A stretch of 23,390 nucleotides of DNA from Elusimicrobia bacterium RIFCSPLOWO2_01_FULL_59_12 (GCA_001800075.1 MGUR01000039.1:10843-34232), one strand, 5' to 3'; numbered from the stretch's first letter, positions 6,205-14,878 are shown. Translations and numbers: made by a program. Notes: generated from the sequence alone by a model not told the origin.

Positions 6205-7299
6205 TCATATCGAATCGCAGACGGCTTGTCCCACCTCGGCGGTGGTGGCGGGCTTGTTCTTTGGATGTAGGTCGGCGGTGACGCGGCCGCTTTCTAGGAC
6301 TCCTTCGACCGCTTTGTAGATCGCGTTAGCTTCTTCTTGAAGATTGAAAGTGTATGCGAGCATAGCCCCCGCGGAGATGATGGCTCCCAAGGGATTCGCT
6401 TTGTTTTGTCCGGCGATATCTGGGGCTGAACCGTGGACTGGTTCGTACAGACCCACCCATACCTCTGAGCCGCCTTTTTTATCTCCTATCGATGCCGAGG
6501 GCAGCATTCCTATGGAGCCTGTCAAGACAGCGCCTTCATCGCTTAAAATGTCTCCGAACATATTCTCCGTCAGCAAAACATCAAACCGTTTTGGATTTAG
6601 GATCAACTGCATCGCACAATTATCCACCAACATGTGATCCAGAGCAACTTCAGGATAATCCTTGGCGATTTCGGTAACCACCCTGCGCCAAAGCTGGGAG
6701 GTCTCCAAGACATTTGATTTGTCCACACTGGTCAACTTTCGCCGTCTTTTGAGTGCCAGACCAAAAGCATAGCGGGCGACCCGTTCGATCTCCGCCCGAG
6801 TATAGACCATCGTATTCACGCCTTTTTCTTCTGATCCCTGCCCCGAAATCCCCCGTGGAGTCCCGTAGTACAGGCCGCCGGTTAGCTCTCGAACGATGAT
6901 CATGTCCGTTCCCTCAACGAGGTGGTTCTTCAGGGGAGAAGAATCAATCAGGGCCTTATACGTTTTAATCGGTCTTAGATTAGCGTAAACCTTAAGAGCC
7001 TTACGGATTGCGAGCAGACCCTTCTCCGGGCGTTTCTCGGGCGGGGCATTGTCGTATTCCGGAAGGCCGACGGCGCCCATCAAGGTCGCGTCCGCCGCCA
7101 AAGCCAGCTTTTCGGTTTCGGGAGGGAAGGGGGACCCGGTCTTTTTGATCGCAATCCCGCCCAACAGGCCCTCTTTGAGACTCAGGGCGTGATTAAACTT
7201 GGACGCCACGCGCTCCAACACCTTCACCGCTTCGCGCGTGACCTCCGGGCCGATCCCGTCCCCGGGCAGGATTAGAATTTTCAGTTCCATCGTCGACAT
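6205..7299 (-). CDS. leuB: 3-isopropylmalate dehydrogenase
   Basis: NAD-dependent oxidative decarboxylation of 3-isopropylmalate, completing the leucine pathway begun by leuACD. Visible family blocks: LPGDGIGPEV near the N-terminus, RPEKGLLAIRK, the VRELTGGLYYG substrate loop, SVDKSNVLETSQLWR with the catalytic Lys, and GSAPDIAGQNKANPLGAI for NAD. At 364 residues the length is normal. The frame stays open upstream to 7446, but family similarity begins at MELKILILPGDG. ATG 7299 has AAGG 4 bases upstream and is chosen; ATG 7290 is the alternative, and TATAAT at 7298-7303 could allow a near-leaderless transcript from it. It lies 43 bases after the OmpA-like gene in the same direction and is convergent with leuACD. 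Codon choice looks more AT-rich than in leuA/leuC. Confidence 0.95.
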   Translation of the reverse strand: MSTMELKILILPGDGIGPEVTREAVKVLERVASKFNHALSLKEGLLGGIAIKKTGSPFPPETEKLALAADATLMGAVGLPEYDNAPPEKRPEKGLLAIRKALKVYANLRPIKTYKALIDSSPLKNHLVEGTDMIIVRELTGGLYYGTPRGISGQGSEEKGVNTMVYTRAEIERVARYAFGLALKRRRKLTSVDKSNVLETSQLWRRVVTEIAKDYPEVALDHMLVDNCAMQLILNPKRFDVLLTENMFGDILSDEGAVLTGSIGMLPSASIGDKKGGSEVWVGLYEPVHGSAPDIAGQNKANPLGAIISAGAMLAYTFNLQEEANAIYKAVEGVLESGRVTADLHPKNKPATTAEVGQAVCDSI

Positions 7300-7342
7300 T
7301 ATACCTTGAAACGGAATTGAAAGGGTGGAACGGGTGGGGGGA

Positions 7343-8050
7343 TCAGCTGGGAGAGGCGGTCGAGGCGTTGATGCGTTTGAAATTGAGGTAAGCGAACACC
7401 AAGAGCGAACGCTCCGCATCGATATCCTTCGCGGTGGGCGTGACATCGAGCTCGTCCACCAGGGTCAGTTCGACGCGGTTCCCTTCTTTCGATTGGATGA
7501 GGTCAGCGAGCCGGTTGAGGACATCGAGCGCGGCGATTTTTAACGACGCGGTATTCTCGTCGAAAAGGTATTTGGCCTGCAGGGTCACGCGGATGTGGCC
7601 CTTTTGGACATATTGGACGTTCAAGGCGCTGTCGGGGGTGTTGGACCCGTAGTTCAGGGTGGCCTTTTCTTCCGCCCGCTTCTTGGCGTTAGTGACGATT
7701 TCCTGGCGGATCTGCAGGAGGTACGCTTCCGCTTCTTTGGTATTTTGTTTCCGCTGGATCGCTTTTTCAAAGCTGTCGAAGGCCTCTCCCAGCCGCCCCA
7801 GGTTATAGAGCTGCGTTCCCTGCCAGTAGAAATTGTTATCGGTCTGATCCGCGGGTTTGCTGGCGTCTTCCGCGCGGCAGATATGGGCAGGAATGAAAAG
7901 GAGACACGCCATGACTGTCATCCCCGCGAAAGCGGGGATCCAGGAAGTTGGCCGGGGCTGGATTCCCGCCCTCCACACAACGGGGCGGGCGCGCCTGCAG
8001 TGTGGCGTGCGCGCTTGCGCGGGAATGACGACTTGTTTGTTGTTTTTCAT
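7343..8050 (-). CDS. TPR / OmpA-like envelope protein with repeat-split signal peptide
   Basis: A 235-residue protein. A TPR-like helical pair (NFYWQGTQLYNLGRLGEAFDSFEKAI) is followed by a linker and a degenerate OmpA-like region (KYLFDENTASLKIAALDVLNRLADLI, then VELTLVDELDV and AERSLLVFAYL), suggesting a periplasmic protein near peptidoglycan. The N-terminus is odd. MKNNKQVV and VMACLLFIPAHICRA together would make a normal signal peptide, but about 38 residues encoded by a palindromic repeat (7917-8029) separate them in frame. Translation might instead start at the ATG encoding MTVMACLLF (7914), giving a short signal peptide. The first ATG overlaps the previous stop (ATGA), so coupling favours 8050. 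It is the last gene of the exb/tonB-like operon. Confidence 0.82.
   Translation of the reverse strand: MKNNKQVVIPAQARTPHCRRARPVVWRAGIQPRPTSWIPAFAGMTVMACLLFIPAHICRAEDASKPADQTDNNFYWQGTQLYNLGRLGEAFDSFEKAIQRKQNTKEAEAYLLQIRQEIVTNAKKRAEEKATLNYGSNTPDSALNVQYVQKGHIRVTLQAKYLFDENTASLKIAALDVLNRLADLIQSKEGNRVELTLVDELDVTPTAKDIDAERSLLVFAYLNFKRINASTASPS
7917..8029. repeat. Palindromic repeat (PAKAGIQ/AFAGMT type) inserted in a gene
   Basis: The left end begins GTCATCCCCGCGAAAGCGGG and the right end, on the - strand, begins GTCATTCCCGCGCAAGCG, so the roughly 113-base element has inverted termini, each itself a small hairpin. In protein frame it gives the familiar 'VIPA..', 'W.PAFAGMT' strings that mark this widespread class of dispersed bacterial repeats. 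It lies within codons of the signal peptide of the 7343-8050 gene and keeps the frame open. Confidence 0.85.
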
Positions 8051-9015
8051 TGTCCGGAGCCTCCTGGGACCGCGCTCGCGACGATCGCGACGATGTCGCC
8101 CCGCTTTGCGGGATCCTGCGGCTCCGAGGTGACGATCTGGGAGGCGGGGATGAACAATTTTTCCTTGAAGTATTTCACCAGCGTGGCCTGACGGCTTCGG
8201 GCGAGCGCGTCGTCGCCGTCATAGGGCTGGATCGCGAACGGCAGGTAGGACCCTTCCCGGATGATGTCGCAGACCTTGTCCAGCAGGATCGGGCCCTCTT
8301 TTCGCAAATCGGCTTTCCGTTCCAGGAACAACCGCTTGCTCGAAAGTTCAATCTGCATCTTGCCGCTATCCTTGTACTCCAGGGACGAAAATTGGATCGG
8401 CTGGCCCATGTAGGTGTGGTGGTATCCCTCTTTATCCACCGTGCTGAGCTGGGGAATATAGACGGTGTCTACGGCCACCCGGTCGCGTTTCGAGTCCTCT
8501 CCGTTCCAAACGAGATGTTCAGGCGGCGTCCCTCTCCCCTGCTGTTTGTACACCGTGGCGCCTCCCTGATCGATGATCGCGTACGTCCAATCTCGGGATG
8601 ATTTTTCTATCGAGGGGCTGGTCATGCGCAGGAAGGGCGCCCGCGCGATCTCCGGAAGCCAGGGATGGATGGGCTGGTCTTCTTTGAAATCCATCATGCT
8701 GGAAAAGTCGCGCCCCTCATTAAACGTGACGGGGGAATTGAGAAGGGGCTGCAGCCGGTCTTCCGGAAAATTTTGAATATCCTCAAGGTTAAAGGCCGCC
8801 GGAGGATCCAGCTTGCCCACCGCCAGCTTTTCCCGGCTGGTCCCGATGATTTTCACGTCCATCTCACCCTGGCCGGTCTGCTTGACGGAGGGCGCCGCCG
8901 CTTCTATTTTCGCCGGTTTCGATGATTTGGCCGCTTGTTTGGCCGCATGCGCCGGGCTGGGCAAGCACGCGCATGCCATCAACAAGGAGATCGCTTGTTT
9001 CACGGGCGTCCTCAT
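8047..9015 (-). CDS. Periplasmic OmpA-like domain protein
   Basis: A 322-residue exported protein. The signal peptide is MRTPVKQAISLLMACACLPS, ending at AHA-A near residue 24. A Lys/Ala-rich linker and a long middle region of unknown fold follow. The C-terminal ~95 residues look like an OmpA/MotB peptidoglycan-binding module: FLERKADLRKEGPILLDKVC, then FAIQPYDGDDALARSRQATL and VKYFKEKLFIPASQI, equivalent to the usual 'G.TD......N..LS..RA..V...L' stretch. The start codon overlaps the tonB-like stop (ATGA) and its own stop overlaps the next start, so it is translationally coupled on both sides. It probably anchors or receives the output of the ExbBD complex at the cell wall. Confidence 0.82.
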   Translation of the reverse strand: MRTPVKQAISLLMACACLPSPAHAAKQAAKSSKPAKIEAAAPSVKQTGQGEMDVKIIGTSREKLAVGKLDPPAAFNLEDIQNFPEDRLQPLLNSPVTFNEGRDFSSMMDFKEDQPIHPWLPEIARAPFLRMTSPSIEKSSRDWTYAIIDQGGATVYKQQGRGTPPEHLVWNGEDSKRDRVAVDTVYIPQLSTVDKEGYHHTYMGQPIQFSSLEYKDSGKMQIELSSKRLFLERKADLRKEGPILLDKVCDIIREGSYLPFAIQPYDGDDALARSRQATLVKYFKEKLFIPASQIVTSEPQDPAKRGDIVAIVASAVPGGSGQ

Positions 9016-10253
9016 GACGATAAGGAGAAGTTAAACGTAAGGATGCCCCATTGTCCTCTGCTTTCATCATCGCCGCCCAGGGGGGCGAACTTCCACTGCT
9101 TCAACGCATCGATCCCGAGCTGATCCAGAGCGGGATAACCGGTGGTCTTGGTCACGCGGATGTTGGAACGAACGTTTCCTGCGGCGTCAACCGTGAAATA
9201 AAGCCGCACGGAACCCATGATGCCCTGTTCCTCAGCCCACGCCGGGTATTCAGGGATCACTTTGTAAGCGATCGGCCGGTTGGTTAACGGACCGGCGATC
9301 TCAAATCCTTTACGTCTGGCAGTTTTCTCCGAGCCTCCGGCGCCGCGGGCCAACTGGGCATCCAGTTCCTGCGCGGCGCCCGGCATGCCTCCCTCAATCC
9401 CCATGCCGATGCCTGATCCCCGACCGGAGCCGATCCCGCCGCCAAATCCACCCCGGCCGCTGCGCTGCTGAAGAGTCCCGCCGCTGGCCGCCCCCGTGGG
9501 AGCATACCCGCTGCCGCCGGTTCCGCTGACCGAAATGGGCGCTTGGGAGGCGGACGCCAAGGCCATCGTGTCAGGGCTGGCTCCGGTTCCGCTGGCGCCT
9601 GGAACGATGCCGACGCGTCGTTTGGACGCATCCGTCAGAGTGGGCCCTGTATACCCCAGGCCGCTCTTGGCTGACGCGTTCCCGATGGCGATCGGGATGT
9701 TGGAAACTTGAGACGCTGAAATAGATTCAGGGCCGCTGACCTGGAAGGGCAGATCCTTCGGCCGGATGCCGCCGAAGCTTTTGGACTGCAGCGTGGGGCC
9801 TCCCACCGGCATATTGGCGATCTTGGGTCCCGGGGCTTTAATCTGATCCGGGTTGCTCAACGCGGCCAAATCCTCCGTTTGTGTCTTCGGTTGGAAATTC
9901 ATTGAAATGGGCTTGCGGGTCGCTTCCTTCAGCGTGGGCTGCGCCGGAGCGGCCACCTGGCGCGCGACGGGTTGGGGCGAAATGTGGGCGATCTGCTCCA
10001 TTTTCGGCGTCAGAAGCATTTCTTTCAGGGTGCCGAGAAGCGACATCTTCGCGGGTTTTTCCGGGGATAGAGGAGAGCCGCCCCCCGTCTCCACGATCTC
10101 CACGCTGACGAAGTCATGAATCGGTTTAAACTCGCTTTTCAGCATGATGGGATTCCAGATCAATGCCAGGACGTGCAGTCCCGCCGCCACAGTCATGCAG
10201 ACGGACTCGCTCCGACGGGTGGATTCCAGCGATGAGGCTACGTTCATCATCAT
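9012..10253 (-). CDS. TonB-family energy transducer-like protein
   Basis: A 413-residue protein with one N-terminal membrane anchor (about residues 19-40, CMTVAAGLHVLALIWNPIML), a long low-complexity periplasmic stretch and a C-terminal TonB domain. The Pro/Lys-rich spacer is followed by a strongly Gly-rich segment around residues 245-295. The TonB domain covers about the last 95 residues: VIPEYPAWAEEQGIMGSVRL, FTVDAAGNVRS and TGYPALDQLGIDALKQWKFAP are classical. It would carry energy from the ExbB/ExbD proteins encoded just before it to an outer-membrane or periplasmic partner. Three successive ATGs (10253, 10250, 10247) overlap the exbD stop; the first is given. No TonB-dependent receptor gene lies in the window. 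Confidence 0.9.
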   Translation of the reverse strand: MMMNVASSLESTRRSESVCMTVAAGLHVLALIWNPIMLKSEFKPIHDFVSVEIVETGGGSPLSPEKPAKMSLLGTLKEMLLTPKMEQIAHISPQPVARQVAAPAQPTLKEATRKPISMNFQPKTQTEDLAALSNPDQIKAPGPKIANMPVGGPTLQSKSFGGIRPKDLPFQVSGPESISASQVSNIPIAIGNASAKSGLGYTGPTLTDASKRRVGIVPGASGTGASPDTMALASASQAPISVSGTGGSGYAPTGAASGGTLQQRSGRGGFGGGIGSGRGSGIGMGIEGGMPGAAQELDAQLARGAGGSEKTARRKGFEIAGPLTNRPIAYKVIPEYPAWAEEQGIMGSVRLYFTVDAAGNVRSNIRVTKTTGYPALDQLGIDALKQWKFAPLGGDDESRGQWGILTFNFSLSS

Positions 10254-10681
10254 GGTGATCGTCTCATTTTCTCTACGTCTTGCTGGGTCGCGATCGCGAT
10301 GCGGGACGCGCCCGCTTTCTTGGCCGCGTCCATCACCTTCTCGACCTCGCCGTAGGCCACGCCTTGATCCGCCCGAATGATCACCAGGAAGTTCTTTTTG
10401 CCTCTCAGTTCCTTTTGCACGGCTGGAATCAGAGTTTCCGAAGTGACGTTGGTCTCATTGACGCCCAATTGCCCCTTAATGCCCAGGCTGATGGTGATGT
10501 TTTTCTCTTTGCTTTCCGCCGTCAACGCTTTGGGCAGCTTCACTTCAAACCCAGGCAGATTGAGGATCGGGGACGTCGCCAGAAGAATGATCAGCAGCAC
10601 CAGGGACACGTCAATGACCGGGATGATGTTGACGCCCGAAAGGATTTTCTCCTCTTCTTCCTGCATCCTGTATTTGCTCAT
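10250..10681 (-). CDS. ExbD/TolR family protein (second copy)
   Basis: A 143-residue single-pass membrane protein of the proton channel that powers TonB/Tol-type machines. The N-terminal segment GVNIIPVIDVSLVLLIILLA carries the essential protonatable Asp (Asp24), followed by a periplasmic domain ending in ADQGVAYGEVEKVMDAAKKAG, typical of ExbD/TolR. Its start overlaps the stop of the upstream exbD by 4 bases, and its stop overlaps the tonB-like start. Two ExbD homologues in tandem with one ExbB are known from several envelope machines outside the classical enterobacterial set. Confidence 0.93.
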   Translation of the reverse strand: MSKYRMQEEEEKILSGVNIIPVIDVSLVLLIILLATSPILNLPGFEVKLPKALTAESKEKNITISLGIKGQLGVNETNVTSETLIPAVQKELRGKKNFLVIIRADQGVAYGEVEKVMDAAKKAGASRIAIATQQDVEKMRRSP

Positions 10682-11106
10682 GATTTGACCCCCCGCGCTT
10701 TTCGCAAAAGCGCGATTTTTTCCGCCCCCTGCTGTTTGACGAGGTCCAGCACTTTCACGACCTCCCCGTGCTTGACCGCGGGGTCCGCCGTGATCAGGAC
10801 GGTCTTGTCTTCGCGCGCGCCGAGCGCCTGCCCCAGCTTCGCCGCCAGTTCCAAGGTCGTCCTCATTTCCACCGTATTCAGGAAGATGCCGTCCGGATTG
10901 ACCAGCAGAATCAAAGGCGGTTCCGGCGGGTTTTCCTCAAGGGCCTTGACGGATGAAGCGCGCGTCGCCTGCACCTTGATCATGGATTGCATGATCATGG
11001 GGGAGAGCACCATCAAGATGATCAACAGCACCAGCGAAAGGTCCGCCAGCGGGATGACGTTGACCTCTGAAAGCGTCTCTTCTTCCTGAACGGGACCGTG
11101 GGACAT
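10678..11106 (-). CDS. ExbD/TolR family protein (first copy)
   Basis: A 142-residue ExbD/TolR homologue, clearly different from its neighbour. The membrane segment is VNVIPLADLSLVLLIILMVL with Asp22 in the proton-path position. The periplasmic part reads PLILLVNPDGIFLNTVEM and later ADPAVKHGEVVKVLDLVKQQGAEKIAL. The start shares one base with the exbB stop (TAATG), and the end overlaps the second exbD. Retention of the Asp in both copies suggests that both are active channel subunits, perhaps as a heterodimer. Confidence 0.93.
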   Translation of the reverse strand: MSHGPVQEEETLSEVNVIPLADLSLVLLIILMVLSPMIMQSMIKVQATRASSVKALEENPPEPPLILLVNPDGIFLNTVEMRTTLELAAKLGQALGAREDKTVLITADPAVKHGEVVKVLDLVKQQGAEKIALLRKARGVKS

Positions 11107-11744
11107 TAGCGATGGCCTCCCTTGTCATGGCCGGTGTAGATCAGGATAGCCACTTCCTGGTTGAGCTGGTCGAACTGATAGAGCTTCGCTTTGGCTAAGG
11201 AAGTGAACATGTTGTAGGCCACCGCCGCAAGGACGGCGATAAAAATACCGCCCGCGGTGGCGATGAGCGCCTCCGCGATACCGGCCGCCACGATGGCCGG
11301 TCCGCCCGACCCTGAGAGCGCCAGGTCGCGGAACGCGCGCATAACGCCCATGACCGTTCCTAACAGACCGATGAGGGGTCCGGAGAAGGCCAGGGTTCCG
11401 AAGATCGCCATTCTTTTGTTCAGTAGCGCATGCAGCTTCATCCGGTAGAGAGCGAAGACGCTCTCCATCTCTTCACGCGGGAACTGGGCCGCGTTCAGCG
11501 CTACTTCCAGCGCCTGGGTGAAGAAATTCCGGTTGCGCTGAGCGATCGCCACGGCATCCTTAATCTGTCCCTGCCGGAGATGCTGTTTGATGCGTTCCGC
11601 GGCCCCGGAATCAACGTTGCCGATTTTGGCGTAGGCCCAGAGACGCTCCAGGAGGCAGCCCAGCATCAACACCGAGCAGCCAAAGAGCACCCCGATGATG
11701 AGCGGGTTTATTTTAAAAAGTTCCATCAGTGTCATGTTCTGCAT
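11106..11744 (-). CDS. ExbB/TolQ/MotA family proton channel protein
   Basis: A 212-residue inner-membrane protein with three predicted helices: residues about 13-32, 113-136 and 150-178. The family signatures GLLGTVMGVM (126-135) and AEALIATAGG (157-166) are present, as in ExbB/TolQ. It would form the proton-conducting pentamer around the ExbD dimers encoded downstream. The ATG at 11744 has a near-perfect Shine-Dalgarno, AAGGAGG at 11754-11760, with 9-base spacing. This site sits inside the last codons of the TPR gene, so translation is re-initiated strongly here. AglQ/AglX-like gliding motors are an alternative to TonB or Tol function. Confidence 0.94.
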   Translation of the reverse strand: MQNMTLMELFKINPLIIGVLFGCSVLMLGCLLERLWAYAKIGNVDSGAAERIKQHLRQGQIKDAVAIAQRNRNFFTQALEVALNAAQFPREEMESVFALYRMKLHALLNKRMAIFGTLAFSGPLIGLLGTVMGVMRAFRDLALSGSGGPAIVAAGIAEALIATAGGIFIAVLAAVAYNMFTSLAKAKLYQFDQLNQEVAILIYTGHDKGGHR

Positions 11745-11746
11745 TG

Positions 11747-14700
11747 CTATTGACCTCCTTTAAGTTCCTTGAGCTTCTGCTGTGCCATTAAAACGATGTC
11801 GGGGTTCTTGCTGGACGCGGCGATGTCCCTGTAGACCGCGGCCAGCGCCTGTCCGCCCGTCCCTTTATTTTCCAAAATCTTGGCGAGTTCCATCAGCCCG
11901 GCGATGCGAAATTCATTGTCCCGCGGGCCCATCTGAAGCAGTTTCTCGAAGGCGGCCGCCGCCTGCTGGTCTTGATGCAGATTCTGATGCGCCGCGCCGA
12001 TCTGGTATTGACCCTCCGTGCGTTCCGCTGTCCCGGCCGGGATCTGCTGAAAATCCTGGACGGCCTGGGTGTAATTGCCTTTGCTGGCATGGATGCTCCC
12101 GATCTGCAGGCGGACAAAAGGCGTCTTGGCGTCGCCGGGGAACAGCAGCAGGTAGTTCTGGTACGACCGGATCGCGTCGTCCAGCTTGAACGCCTTTTTG
12201 TAGCAGAGCGCCACGTTCAGCGCGGCGTCCTTGGCCAGCGTCTGCTGGGGGAATTTCTTGATGAAGGCGTCGAATCCCTCAGCGGCCTTCTGATATTCCT
12301 TTTTATTGAAGTGGCTCACGCCCACCTGGAACATCGCCTGAGGGACCATTTTGTCCGCCGGGTAATTGATGTAAAAGCTTTTGTAGGCGGACGAGGCTTC
12401 ATCCATGTTATTAAGGAAAAAGTAGCATTCGGCGTTGTAGAAATAGGCCTGCCCGGCATATTCCTCATTGGGGTAGGACAGCATGATGCGCTGGAAATAT
12501 TTTTGGGCGGCGGCGTACTCCTTTTTGTTGAAAAGCGCGGCGCCTCGTTCCCAGAGGATCGAGGACGCGGTATTGCTTCCCGGAGAGGCGCGCAGAAGCT
12601 CGCCCAATTCCCGGGAATGCAGGTTCTTGTCTCCCTGGGACTGGTAGGCCCCGAGGAGCAGTTCGGCGACGCCTTTGATGCGTTCATCCACGGGGTAGGC
12701 GTTTTTGAACGCCATGAACTGCTGGAAGGCGCCGCGGACATCCCCCTTGTTGTAGTAGCACTGAATAATCTGGAACTGGGCCTCCTGGGCCTCGGGGCTG
12801 TTGGGGTAATTGGCCGCGAGCGCCTGGTAGGCGGCGATGGCCTGGTCAAACTGTCCCAAGCCGAACTGGGTGCGCCCCGTCTGCAAATAGGCCAGCGAGC
12901 GGTAGGGGGAGAAGCGATACCCGTCGATGATTTTTTTCCAGCGGCCGACGGCTTCGGTGTAATACTGCTGGTTGTACAGGGCCAGGCCCGAGTCGTAGAG
13001 GGCTTCGGCGAGGCGCACGGTGTGGGTTGACTCCTGGATATAGGCGTCCATATGGCTCAGCGCCTGGTCATATTGTTTCTTGTTGAAATAGATTTTTCCC
13101 ATCTGAAACCGCGCGTCCGCCGCCACGGCGGTATTCCCCAATTCCTGCGCCCGGGCGATGGCCTGCTGCTGATAGATTTTCGCCTTGTCCAGCTGTTCCT
13201 GCGCGGCAAGGCTGGCTGAGAGGCCCTGCAGGGCGTAAGGGGTCATCGCGCTGTCGGGGGCCAGCTCTACAAACTTGGCATAGGTCTGCTCGGCGTTCTG
13301 CCAATCCTGAATCGAGTAATAGCCTTCCGCGATCCAAAAAAGCGTGTTCTTCCGCCAGGCGTCCGATTTCAGTTCGGCGTTGCTTTGCAGGTGTTCATTC
13401 AAATGGTTCAGGGCGCTGACAATGCGCGTAGGTTCTTTGGCCCGGTGCAGGCTCAACGTCATGAGGTAGACCGCTTTGCCGGCGGCGGGGCTTTGGGGGA
13501 AAAGGTCGACCAGCGTCTGGTAGGAATCGATGGCCCGGTCGGTGTTGCCCAGCTGGTCATTGGCCACTCCCTGAAGCAGCAGCGCGTAGCCTGCAAGCGT
13601 ATTTTTCGGATAGCGGCGGAAGAATTTGTCTGTCCGCGAGGTGATCTCGTTGTAGTTGCCCAAGGCCATGTAGGCCCAGATGACGCGGAATTCCGCTTCG
13701 GGGACAAGCTGTTCCGGGGGGATCGATTGCGGCGCGATCGTGCCGCCCCTGCCCCCGCTGGTGTGGCGGCTTTCTTCACGGATCGTTCGGGTCCAGTCGC
13801 GTTCATACACGGGAATCGTGGCGAGCAGATACATCCAGTCGGTGCGCAGGGCGTGGTAGCCGTATTCCTTGAGCAGGTTTTGAAGCGTCAGCTCGCTCCG
13901 GGTATAGTTTTTTTTCTGGAAATCGATGCAGGCGAGACGGTAAAGGGCCAGGACCCGCAATTTGAGATCGGCGTCCCGCCGGCTCACCGGGCCGAAGAAC
14001 GTCATGGCCAGGTCGTGATCCTGAGACTGGTAAATCGCCTCGCCAATCAGGATCCGCGCCCGGTCGACCCAGCTGCCCTGCTTCGCCTTGGCCAGCAGGC
14101 TCTGATAGGAAGAGACCGCCTTGGCGATGTCCTTGCTCTGGCAGTAAGAGGCGATGGAGTAGTAAATCGACGGGATATCCTCCGGATGTCGCTGGAAATG
14201 CGCGACGGCCTTGGCGTACTCCCCTTTTGCGAAGGACAACAGGCCGGCGAGGAGATCAACCTTCAGGAGCGTTTCATACGTGGGGTTAACCGTCAGGAGG
14301 CTTTTGTAGGCTTCTTCCGCCCGGTCGATTTTCCCGATGCCCAAGTAGGCTCGAGCGATCAGGAACCATGCTTCGGACGAAAGAAACTTGTTCGAAACGC
14401 CGGCGACGTCGCGTGCCGTGCGGAGCGCTTCCTCATAGTCGCCTGTTAAAATGGCGCTGTCCGCCAGGCGCAGTCGCGCGCTGTTGGACAGGTAGCTGTA
14501 CTTGCGGCCCTTATTGATGACCGTCATGTAATTTCGGGCAGCATCGTCATAGCGCTGCTGATGGTAAAGGATTTCGGCGGTGGTGTAGGCGGTGCCCAGC
14601 GCGCGGATTTCGCTCTCAAACTGGTCCGAAATCGACTTGAAAACTTCGAGCAAGGCGTCTTCATGAGTGGGGCGGATATCGACGGAACGCGTGAACGATT

Positions 14701-14812
14701 TCTTTTCCTGGGCCGATAGACTCATGGGCGGCAGAAGGCTCCACACCATGGCGCCGCAAAGCGCCAAACGCAAAGCCCTGAGGGTCGCAAGACGTGTTAA
14801 CAGAGCGCTCAT
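11747..14812 (-). CDS. Large exported TPR protein, first gene of the exb/tonB-like operon
   Basis: About 1021 residues, composed almost wholly of tetratricopeptide repeats. Around sixteen are readable by eye, for example GYALLLQGVANDQLGNTDRA, SLAYLQTGRTQFGLGQFDQA and PQAMFQVGVSHFNKKEYQKA. Many end in 'YP' or 'FP' as in BamD/YbgF-type periplasmic TPRs. The start at 14812 gives MSALLTRLATLRALRLALCG followed by a hydrophobic stretch to SLSAQEKK, a credible signal peptide. The frame is open upstream to 14860, but that would put 16 extra residues before the signal. No strong Shine-Dalgarno is seen for either. It is most likely a periplasmic scaffold for the machine encoded downstream. The exbB ribosome site lies in its last codons. 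Confidence 0.88.
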   Translation of the reverse strand: MSALLTRLATLRALRLALCGAMVWSLLPPMSLSAQEKKSFTRSVDIRPTHEDALLEVFKSISDQFESEIRALGTAYTTAEILYHQQRYDDAARNYMTVINKGRKYSYLSNSARLRLADSAILTGDYEEALRTARDVAGVSNKFLSSEAWFLIARAYLGIGKIDRAEEAYKSLLTVNPTYETLLKVDLLAGLLSFAKGEYAKAVAHFQRHPEDIPSIYYSIASYCQSKDIAKAVSSYQSLLAKAKQGSWVDRARILIGEAIYQSQDHDLAMTFFGPVSRRDADLKLRVLALYRLACIDFQKKNYTRSELTLQNLLKEYGYHALRTDWMYLLATIPVYERDWTRTIREESRHTSGGRGGTIAPQSIPPEQLVPEAEFRVIWAYMALGNYNEITSRTDKFFRRYPKNTLAGYALLLQGVANDQLGNTDRAIDSYQTLVDLFPQSPAAGKAVYLMTLSLHRAKEPTRIVSALNHLNEHLQSNAELKSDAWRKNTLFWIAEGYYSIQDWQNAEQTYAKFVELAPDSAMTPYALQGLSASLAAQEQLDKAKIYQQQAIARAQELGNTAVAADARFQMGKIYFNKKQYDQALSHMDAYIQESTHTVRLAEALYDSGLALYNQQYYTEAVGRWKKIIDGYRFSPYRSLAYLQTGRTQFGLGQFDQAIAAYQALAANYPNSPEAQEAQFQIIQCYYNKGDVRGAFQQFMAFKNAYPVDERIKGVAELLLGAYQSQGDKNLHSRELGELLRASPGSNTASSILWERGAALFNKKEYAAAQKYFQRIMLSYPNEEYAGQAYFYNAECYFFLNNMDEASSAYKSFYINYPADKMVPQAMFQVGVSHFNKKEYQKAAEGFDAFIKKFPQQTLAKDAALNVALCYKKAFKLDDAIRSYQNYLLLFPGDAKTPFVRLQIGSIHASKGNYTQAVQDFQQIPAGTAERTEGQYQIGAAHQNLHQDQQAAAAFEKLLQMGPRDNEFRIAGLMELAKILENKGTGGQALAAVYRDIAASSKNPDIVLMAQQKLKELKGGQ

Positions 14813-14878
14813 GATTAGCTGATTTTTGGCGGTGATCAGAAGGATGCGTCCCGACCCCATACCGCAATAAGCAAATCC

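Noticed and set aside
7300..7446. 49-codon N-terminal extension of leuB
   Set aside because: It overlaps the end of the OmpA-like gene, reads as Arg/Ser/Pro-rich shadow sequence, and family similarity begins at MELKILILPGDG.
11972..14449. Two + strand frames of about 350 codons within the TPR gene
   Set aside because: Mirror frames of the TPR codons; no family features, while the - strand shows regular TPR motifs throughout.
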